This document shows positions 57,114 to 64,000 of a stretch of 64,000 nt of DNA, piece after piece; position 1 is the stretch's first letter, and every line of letters begins with the position of its first letter. A model generated the notes under the pieces. That model saw only the letters and a program-made list of their open reading frames with translations. It was not told where the DNA came from and did not search any database. Both the position numbers and the translations under genes were made by a program. The stretch comes from Ectobacillus panaciterrae DSM 19096 (lineage in GTDB: Bacteria > Bacillota > Bacilli > Bacillales > Bacillaceae_G): contig NZ_AUMR01000003.1 in assembly GCF_000430785.1 (NCBI RefSeq), positions 219,149 through 283,148 on the forward strand, given 5' to 3'.

Positions 57114-58223
57114 ATGACGACTGCTGGACTGGAAGGCATCAATGCAACGCAATCTGCCATTAGTTCCATTATTGATGGAACTCTAACATATCGAGGAATC
57201 GATATTGATGAATTAGCAGATCATGCAAGTTTTGAAGAGGTTGTCTATTTATTGTGGAATGGTGAACTGCCAAAAGCTAAAGAATTGATGCAGCTGAAAC
57301 AGGATCTTGTTCGTTATGGGATGTTGCCCAATGAGATTATTTTATTGTTGAAAACCTTGCCTCTCGATGCTCACCCCATGGATGCCCTAAGAACAGTTGT
57401 CTCCGCTTTGGCCTTGTTAGATCCAGAGTCTAAAGATATATCTCGGGAAGCAAATCGCAAAAAGGCATTAAAGATTCAAGCGCAGATTTCAACGATTGTA
57501 GCTGCTATTCAACGAGTACGTGAAGGTCGGAACATCCTTTTCCCTAAACCGGAGTATGGCTTTGCACAAAACTTTCTATATATGTTAAATGGGGAAGAAC
57601 CTAGCCAAGTGGCTGTCGAAGCTTTCGATAAGGCACTGATCCTGCATGCTGATCATGAATTGAACGCCTCTACTTTTTCTGCAAGGGTTACGGTAGCTAC
57701 TCTTGCTGATATATATTCAGGCATGGTTTCCGCTATCGGAACGTTAAGCGGCCCTCTCCATGGCGGAGCAAATGAGGCAGTTATGGCTATGCTCGAAGAA
57801 ATTGGCGATGTAGATAACGTCCAATCGTATATTCAACAGGCTTTAGCAGAAAAGAGAAAAATAATGGGATTTGGGCATCGCGTTTATAAAACAGGAGATC
57901 CTCGTGCCAAGCATTTGAAGGAGATGTCTGAAAAATTAACTAATTTGACAGGACAGAGAAAGCTTTATGAGATGTCCATCAAAATAGATGAAATGATAAC
58001 GAGAGAAAAAGGATTGTTACCGAATGTTGATTTTTACTCAGCGTCTGTTTATCAAAGTTTAGGCATCAAAAGGGAACTATTTACACCGATTTTCGCGGTT
58101 AGCCGCACCTCCGGATGGACGGCTCATATTCTAGAACAATATGAGAATAATCGTTTAATTCGGCCCCGTGCTGAATATGTCGGTCCGCAAAAGAGAGGCT
58201 ACACACCGATAGAAGCAAGATAG
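57114..58223 (+). CDS. Citrate synthase
   Basis: 369 residues, close in length and sequence to B. subtilis CitZ. It condenses oxaloacetate and acetyl-CoA. Catalytic residues: His in SGPLHGGANEA, His in MGFGHRVYKTGDPRAKHL, Asp in NVDFYSASVYQSLG. The ATG at 57114 has GGGAG upstream; the frame opens at 57099. It is not next to icd-mdh, so it is probably a second, accessory copy, here beside acetate-metabolism genes. Confidence 0.92.
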   Translation: MTTAGLEGINATQSAISSIIDGTLTYRGIDIDELADHASFEEVVYLLWNGELPKAKELMQLKQDLVRYGMLPNEIILLLKTLPLDAHPMDALRTVVSALALLDPESKDISREANRKKALKIQAQISTIVAAIQRVREGRNILFPKPEYGFAQNFLYMLNGEEPSQVAVEAFDKALILHADHELNASTFSARVTVATLADIYSGMVSAIGTLSGPLHGGANEAVMAMLEEIGDVDNVQSYIQQALAEKRKIMGFGHRVYKTGDPRAKHLKEMSEKLTNLTGQRKLYEMSIKIDEMITREKGLLPNVDFYSASVYQSLGIKRELFTPIFAVSRTSGWTAHILEQYENNRLIRPRAEYVGPQKRGYTPIEAR

Positions 58224-58423
58224 AAGAAGCTATTAATGACTCGTGATTTTAACTTTCCTCGAGGCTTAGAAAGACTTCACGGAAAGTATTGCGAAGTTAG
58301 GAGTGTTAGGGCGGCTTAGAGAGATTTATATCCGGCTCTATGTGTCTCTAACTCTTCTGAATCATCAATAATAAGGAAGACGCACTATTCAATCTAGACA
58401 AATACGAACGAACGGAGAATGAT

Positions 58424-59142
58424 TTGAAGGCGATTCCGGCTCAAGCCGTTTGGGAGGATGCACCGGTACAAATCCAAACAGCGGCTGATGCCTTTCAACG
58501 GTTGAAAGATCTTTATACAAGTACGTTAGCTTACGAATTTGCTCACGTGCTGGAAAAACCGTACAGCAACATTTTTGCTGAATTTCTTCACGCCACCACT
58601 AAAAACGATCCTCCTGCGGACAATATCAAGGTTGTCATTACGGAAGGCTGGACGGGGGATGTGAAGTACCATTTAGGACGGAATCGAGTCGTGGAAGATT
58701 CCGAGGCCCATGTCACTCGTGTGACGTTAGCCAATAATCCGAGCCATCTTGAATTTGTGGATCCGGTGATAGAAGGTTATACGCAGGAATGGAAAGCCTG
58801 GATGTAACTGAGTTACATATAGTCCGTGTAGAACAACTATATCCGTTCCCTGAGGAAAAAATCAAAACGATTATGAACCGTTACACCAATCTGGAAGAAA
58901 TCGTATGGGTTCAGAAAGAACCAAAAAATATGGGAGCATGGCATTTTATGGCCCCGATTCTATACAAACTAGCTGCCGGACGGGTAACCGTCGGTTATAT
59001 TGGCCGCCCGGATCGTTCAAGTCCTTCAGGCGGCGACCCGACCGTTCACAAAAAAGAGCAGGAACGAATCATCCATTGCGCGTTAAAAGGTCGAAGCGTG
59101 CCTTATACCCAGGAACAAGAAAAGTTTTTAGTAAAAAATTAA
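58424..59142 (+). pseudogene. odhA: 2-oxoglutarate dehydrogenase E1 (odhA) with two internal deletions
   Basis: Three OdhA blocks are joined. Block 1: KAIPAQAVWEDAPVQIQTAA to TLAYEF. Block 2: AHVLEKPYSNIFAEF, SGWTGDV-like WTGDVKYHLG, then [20 protein letters not shown]. Block 3, in another frame: [55 protein letters not shown]. The N-terminus, ~90 residues between blocks 1 and 2, and over 500 residues between 2 and 3 (including the thiamine-diphosphate site) are lost. No odhB follows. Confidence 0.85.
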
Positions 59143-59194
59143 GCTGATGTTCGGTTTAAACTCCTATTGGATACTTACCTTGATGTTAAGAAGT

Positions 59195-59525
59195 CTTGAA
59201 CTACTCCCACTTTCACTTCGTTTAGAAGTGGGAGATTCCTGCGAACACGAAACTCCCCGTAGTTCCTACGGTTCAACATTTTGTATCCTATACGTTGGAC
59301 ACGGCATACGAACCTACTCTGCTTGGTTTTCGCGACTTCAGTTCGCATGGACGAATGTTGCTTGAACATTTTACGGTACGAAGCATTTCTCGTACCAACC
59401 TCATCTGTTCAGTTTTCAATGTGCAATCTGAACAGGGGTATTTTACCATACGAACGTGCGTTTTGCTACACGAAAAGCCAATTCATCTCCCACCTATTTG
59501 TTGGTGCTATGCACCTTCACACAAA
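59195..59525 (-). mobile_element. IS200/IS605-type element reduced to ~330 bp
   Basis: On the minus strand it runs from a hairpin end (AAGGTGCATAGCACC, then GTGGGAGATGAATTGG) to a right end (GGAATCTCCCACTTC paired with GAAAGTGGGAG, then TAGTTC). The interior has folded GTACGAGAAATGCTTCGTAC and CCGTAGGAACTACGG but no tnpB. Confidence 0.65.
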
Positions 59526-59633
59526 TTGAGGAAGGAGCCTTCTTGGCTAAAAATGATAAAAATACTCACCGCGCCATTCCAACTTTTTCAACAAGTAATA
59601 GCTTACATAAAAAATACTAAGGAGCTGAAAAGC

Positions 59634-60251
59634 ATGAATGAAAAGAAGGAAACTATTGCAGATCCTGGACCGCTAGGATTAGCCGCCTTTGCCCTGACGA
59701 CATTTGTTTTAAGTTGTGTGAATGCTCATCTTGTCCCCACTTCTGTCGCTGATGTATTTCTGACGCTGGGATTATTCTATGGCGGATTGGCACAATTGTT
59801 GGCTGGCATGTGGGAGTTTAAGAAAAGCAACACTTTTGGTGCAACCGCCTTTACATCTTACGGTGCTTTTTGGATCGCATTGTCCTCTATGGTTTATTTC
59901 GAGTTAACTGGCGTTTTGTCGTTTGGCGCTGATAGAAATATTGCCGTCGGTGTGTTTTTGATTGCTTGGACACTTTTTACATTCTACATGTGGATTGGAA
60001 CTTTCCGTTTAAATCGTTCATTAAATATCGTTTTTGGTTTATTATTGGCTACCTTCATATTATTGGATTTAACAGAATTCAAAATTATTTCTGGTCCGAT
60101 TGCAGGCTACTTCGGAATAGGGACTGCTCTTGCCGCCTGGTATGCGTCAGCAGCAGGTATTTTAAATCCCTTATACGGAAGAGATGTATTGCCTATCGGT
60201 CCGTATAAAACGAAAATGCAACGGGCACAACAGGCAGAAAAAAGTGCTTAA
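59634..60251 (+). CDS. Acetate uptake transporter, GPR1/FUN34/YaaH (SatP) family
   Basis: 205 residues with six membrane helices and the family motif NPAPLGL as DPGPLGLAAFALTTF near the N-terminus. Imports acetate/succinate. The ATG at 59634 follows AAGGAGCTG; the frame is open further upstream into the IS605-type remnant but without ribosome-binding sites. Next to acyl-CoA synthetase and citrate synthase, it fits acetate use. Confidence 0.88.
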   Translation: MNEKKETIADPGPLGLAAFALTTFVLSCVNAHLVPTSVADVFLTLGLFYGGLAQLLAGMWEFKKSNTFGATAFTSYGAFWIALSSMVYFELTGVLSFGADRNIAVGVFLIAWTLFTFYMWIGTFRLNRSLNIVFGLLLATFILLDLTEFKIISGPIAGYFGIGTALAAWYASAAGILNPLYGRDVLPIGPYKTKMQRAQQAEKSA

Positions 60252-60339
60252 CCATTAAAGTTAGGACTGTATACAATCTTTTACCTAGAAAAGCCATGTA
60301 TCAGTTACAACATATCTATTAAGCTAGGAGGAAAAAATA

Positions 60340-60807
60340 ATGAAGTTGGAAACGCTTTCTGTGCAAAAAGGGCACTTTAATTTAGAAAACTATGAGCATA
60401 CCGGTGATTCTGCTTACATGGATGAAGATGGTTAATTTTGGTTCCAAGGCCGTGTCGATGATGTAATTATGACCGCAGGGGAACGTGTCGGACCGTTTGA
60501 AGTTGAAAGTAAATTAGTTGAATTCCCGGCAGTTGCTGAAGCCGGAGTCATTGGAAAACCTGATCCGATACGTGGAGAAATTATTAAAGCATTTATTGCA
60601 TTAAGAGAAGGATATGAAGCATCGGATGAACTAAAAGAAGAAATTCGCATTTTTGTTAAAACGGGACTTGCCGCACATGCAGCTCCCAGAGAAATTGAGT
60701 TTCGTGATACACTTCCGAAAACAAGAAGTGGAAAGATTATGAGGCGTGTCTTAAAAGCATGGGAGCTCGATTTACCAACCGGTGATTTATCAACAATGGA
60801 AGGTTAA
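60340..60807 (+). pseudogene. Acyl-CoA synthetase C-terminal remnant with in-frame stop
   Basis: Opens at an ATG after TAGGAGG, reads HTGDSAYMDEDG, then TAA (60433) where the family has Tyr (one base from TAT). It continues [20 protein letters not shown], then [16 protein letters not shown] with the acyl-adenylate Lys. Matches AMP-forming acyl/acetyl-CoA synthetases. The first ~400 residues are missing. Confidence 0.85.
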
Positions 60808-60913
60808 AAACTAAGTTTACATGTTCCTGCTGAACTGCTCTAAAATGTGAGCGGTTCAGCGACAGTAATTCCTATTCGCTCATGTGTAAAGGGAATATAG
60901 GTGAGAAGAATAA

Positions 60914-61669
<756 letters not shown>

Positions 61670-61803
61670 CGTGGCGATACCGCTAAACATAGTAAGCATT
61701 TACCGTAACACTACAGTAAAAATACCGTTACGCACTACGTTAAAAATGCTGTAAAATCTACGTTTATAGTAGATATTTTAATCTATAAATAATAGTAACA
61801 TAC

Positions 61804-61820
61804 TATAATCAGGTTATAAT
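61804..61820 (+). promoter_or_regulatory. Candidate -10 boxes upstream of mqo
   Basis: Two TATAAT hexamers at 61804 and 61815 lie just before the structured leader. -35 boxes are weak. Confidence 0.45.
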
Positions 61821-61822
61821 TG

Positions 61823-61901
61823 ATGCAGAAAAGGTGTGTGACTGGGTCGCGCCCTGGCTTGCTGTGACGCCTAAGCAAGAGCGCCTACATCCTTTCTGCA
61901 A
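61823..61901 (+). ncRNA. Candidate structured leader of mqo
   Basis: TGCAGAAA-GG (61824-61834) pairs with CCTTTCTGCA (61891-61900) with one bulge, closing a ~77-nt domain. Inside are GGG-TCGCG-CCC and CTTGCT (61858-61863) with AGCAAG (61874-61879). The stretch is far more GC-rich than its surroundings. It ends 16 nt before the mqo start. It may be a cis-regulatory RNA; I could not match it to a riboswitch class. Confidence 0.5.
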
Positions 61902-61916
61902 ACCTAGGGGATAAGG

Positions 61917-63446
61917 ATGGGAAAAATGAGCAGCAGACAAACTAGAACAGACGTTATCTTAATTGGTGCTGGAGTCATGAGCGCGACTTTGGGATCATTA
62001 CTGAAAGAGTTAGCACCGGAATGGGAAATCAAAGTGTTTGAGAAGCTCGCAAACGCAGGAGAGGAAAGCTCTAACGAATGGAATAATGCGGGTACGGGCC
62101 ATTCTGCACTGTGTGAGCTTAACTATACATCCGAAAAACCGGACGGATCTATAGATATTAGCAAAGCTATTAAAATTAATGAACAGTTTCAGCTTTCAGG
62201 ACAGTTTTGGTCTTATCTTGTAAACAGCAATCTGATTCGTAATCCACAGGACTTTATCATGCCAATACCTCATATGAGTTTAGTACAAGGGGAAAAAAAT
62301 GTAACGTTTTTGAAAAAACGTTTTGAAGCGCTGTCGAACAATCCCCTGTTTCAAGGGATGGAATTTTCCGATGACCCTGAAAAACTGAAGGAATGGATTC
62401 CGCTTATCATGGAAGGCCGTACATCGAATGAACCGATAGCGGCAACAAAAGTCGACTCTGGAACGGATGTCAACTTTGGTGCTTTAACACGCATGTTGTT
62501 TGACCACTTAAAGAGTAAAAACGTCGAGATAAACTACAAGCATAGTGTTGAGGATATTAAACGTACTAGCGACGGCTTGTGGGAAGTGAAAGTGCATGAT
62601 ATCGATAGTGGTAAAATTGAATACCATACTGCAAAATTCGTCTTTATCGGCGGTGGGGGCGGAAGTCTGCTTTTACTACAAAAAACCGGTATTCCTGAGT
62701 CAAAACATATTGGAGGATTTCCGGTAAGCGGACTATTTATGGTATGTAACAATCCGGAAGTTGTAGCGCAGCATCATGCAAAAGTATACGGTAAAGCTAA
62801 GGTTGGTGCTCCTCCAATGTCTGTTCCGCATCTTGATACAAGATATATCGACAACAAAAAAACATTGCTGTTTGGACCGTTTGCCGGCTTCTCACCAAAG
62901 TTCTTAAAAACTGGTTCAAATTTTGATTTGATAGGTTCCGTAAAACCGAATAATGTCTTCACTATGTTGGCGGCAGGCGTAAAAGAGATGGCATTGACAA
63001 AATACCTGATCCAGCAAGTTATGTTATCGAATGAAAAGCGCATGGAAGAATTACGCAAGTTTATTCCGAACGCCAAAAGCGAGGATTGGGATATAGTGGT
63101 AGCGGGCCAACGTGTGCAAGTTATCAAAGATACTGAGGCCAGCGGTAAAGGAACACTTCAATTTGGTACGGAAGTTATTAGTGCCGCTGATGGCTCGATA
63201 GCTGCATTGCTCGGCGCTTCTCCGGGCGCTTCTACCGCCGTTTCCGTCATGCTTGAGGTAATAAAAAAATGCTTCCCGCAACATATAAAAGAGTGGGAAC
63301 CGAAAATAAAAGAAATGATTCCTTCTTATGGCGTGTCACTAATGGAAAACCCAGAGCTTATCCACGAAATTCATACTTCAACAGCGCGGGCGCTTGGTCT
63401 AAGCGAAAACTTGCCGTTACAGATAGCAGGCCAAAGCGTATCATAA
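61917..63446 (+). CDS. mqo: Malate:quinone oxidoreductase
   Basis: 509 residues. A FAD-dependent peripheral membrane enzyme that oxidises malate and reduces quinone. N-terminal FAD fold [20 protein letters not shown], then [20 protein letters not shown] and C-terminal [18 protein letters not shown]. Very close to B. cereus-group Mqo as I recall it. The ATG at 61917 has AGGGG at 7 nt, and a further in-frame ATG (61926) is a second candidate. Probably expressed from the leader just upstream. Confidence 0.94.
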   Translation: MGKMSSRQTRTDVILIGAGVMSATLGSLLKELAPEWEIKVFEKLANAGEESSNEWNNAGTGHSALCELNYTSEKPDGSIDISKAIKINEQFQLSGQFWSYLVNSNLIRNPQDFIMPIPHMSLVQGEKNVTFLKKRFEALSNNPLFQGMEFSDDPEKLKEWIPLIMEGRTSNEPIAATKVDSGTDVNFGALTRMLFDHLKSKNVEINYKHSVEDIKRTSDGLWEVKVHDIDSGKIEYHTAKFVFIGGGGGSLLLLQKTGIPESKHIGGFPVSGLFMVCNNPEVVAQHHAKVYGKAKVGAPPMSVPHLDTRYIDNKKTLLFGPFAGFSPKFLKTGSNFDLIGSVKPNNVFTMLAAGVKEMALTKYLIQQVMLSNEKRMEELRKFIPNAKSEDWDIVVAGQRVQVIKDTEASGKGTLQFGTEVISAADGSIAALLGASPGASTAVSVMLEVIKKCFPQHIKEWEPKIKEMIPSYGVSLMENPELIHEIHTSTARALGLSENLPLQIAGQSVS

Positions 63447-63542
63447 GTAGGTGCGAATTTTTTGAAGCTATAACCCAAAATGTAACGACTTAAAGATTAA
63501 GCATATATTATTATCATAGAATACGTGTTCTACTATTCTATT

Positions 63543-63587
63543 GAAAAAGGGCTTCTCACTCTTTGTGGGAAGTCCTTTTTCTATTGA
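63543..63587 (+). terminator. mqo terminator
   Basis: AAAAAGGGCTTCTCAC pairs with GTGGGAAGTCCTTTTT around TCTTT. Confidence 0.88.
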
Positions 63588-63687
63588 GTATTTCGGATTG
63601 GATAGGAGGAATTGAGGCCAGTTTGTTTATTTGTGCCCCCAATTTGTCCCCAACTGCTCCTTACTGAATTTCATGACAAGGAGCTAA

Positions 63688-64000
63688 GTGAACTACCCGC
63701 CACCTACGCTAACGCTTAGAGGTGGGGGCTTCTCAGGTACTCGCACCTCATGATACGAAATGGACTGAGCTATCGAGCCTATTCCGTGCTCTATATGTTT
63801 ATGCTAACAGGCGTAAGCCCTCTCGTTTGATATTGATAGAAGCATTATGGTCTCTATCCGCCGTGAATCCACATTCACATTGGAATGTCCGTTCAGAAAG
63901 AGACAGTTCTGCTTTTACTTGACCGCAACAGGAACAAGTTTTGGAAGAAGGGAACCACTTGTCGATTTTGATCAGTTTCTTCCCCTGTTTCTCTAACTTA
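63688..64000 (-). mobile_element. tnpB: IS200/IS605-type element with tnpB, cut by window end
   Basis: From the window edge back to 63799 the minus strand encodes a TnpB C-terminus: [20 protein letters not shown], the second knuckle CECGF, then [20 protein letters not shown] and stop. This is the zinc finger plus last RuvC motif (DRDxNAS). The right end follows: GAGAAGCCCCCACCT paired with AGGTGGCGGGTAGTTC. It may be a complete element, but the window does not show it. Confidence 0.82.

Noticed and set aside
59295..59633. Long N-terminal extension of the acetate transporter
   Set aside because: The open frame upstream runs through the IS605-type remnant without a ribosome-binding site; the family starts near the ATG at 59634.
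61823..61901. Known riboswitch (ZTP, THF, SAM or lysine) before mqo
   Set aside because: Only short chance matches to those consensus motifs; the core conserved positions do not line up.

Overview
The window is about 64 kb of low-GC Firmicute chromosome. Spore genes (spoVS, cotE, spoVK, a gerA-type operon, sspL, GerP-like genes, sirA, a Spo0E-like gene) and gene order place it in Bacillaceae, close to the Bacillus cereus clade. Most of it follows the B. subtilis ymfI-to-yneF order.

Layout. (1) 1-21.5 kb, conserved core: ymfI (partial), ymfJ, ymfK, rodZ-like ymfM, pgsA, cinA, recA (with LexA box), rny, ymdB, spoVS, an M19 dipeptidase, a 2-oxoacid:ferredoxin oxidoreductase pair, a broken tdh stub, miaB, ricA, cotE, mutS, mutL. 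(2) 21.5-34.6 kb: a convergent gerA-type operon, miaA, hfq, a degenerate tyrosine recombinase, spoVK, a poly-gamma-glutamate hydrolase-family gene, two short spore-type genes, a TRIC channel, hflX, ynbB, glnR-glnA with a GlnR operator. (3) 36-40.5 kb: a decayed integrative element in the 3' end of glnA. Its ends are an imperfect 37-bp repeat of the glnA tail. It holds an integrase remnant, a frameshifted phage sigma-like gene, an orphan immunity gene with a wrecked AHH-nuclease toxin, IS91- and IS3-type debris and, next to the right end, a roughly 430-nt candidate structured RNA on the minus strand. (4) 40.5-49.6 kb: IS200/IS605 debris, lexA (with LexA box) divergent from yneB-ynzC but with no yneA, a CarD-family regulator, two tandem GerP-like genes separated by a dispersed repeat, tkt, sirA, yneF, a rhodanese remnant. 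(5) 49.6-53.1 kb: a heterodimeric ABC exporter. (6) 53.2-64 kb: a patchwork of IS remnants, small unknown genes, a Spo0E-like gene and acetate/TCA genes, some intact (citrate synthase, SatP-type acetate carrier, a second adenylate kinase, mqo) and some broken (odhA with two internal deletions, an acyl-CoA synthetase with a stop codon).

Themes. DNA repair and the SOS response (recA, lexA, mutSL), translation and RNA decay (miaA, miaB, hfq, rny, ricA) and sporulation dominate the core. The accessory parts are mostly in decay. At least five IS200/IS605-type remnants lie in the window and none has a complete tnpB within it. A 100-200 bp dispersed repeat occurs at four sites, with a tail-only piece at a fifth. 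The least explained object is the candidate RNA at 40.0-40.4 kb: a 15-bp closing helix and several hairpins, two capped by GAAA, whose G-U pairs favour minus-strand transcription.
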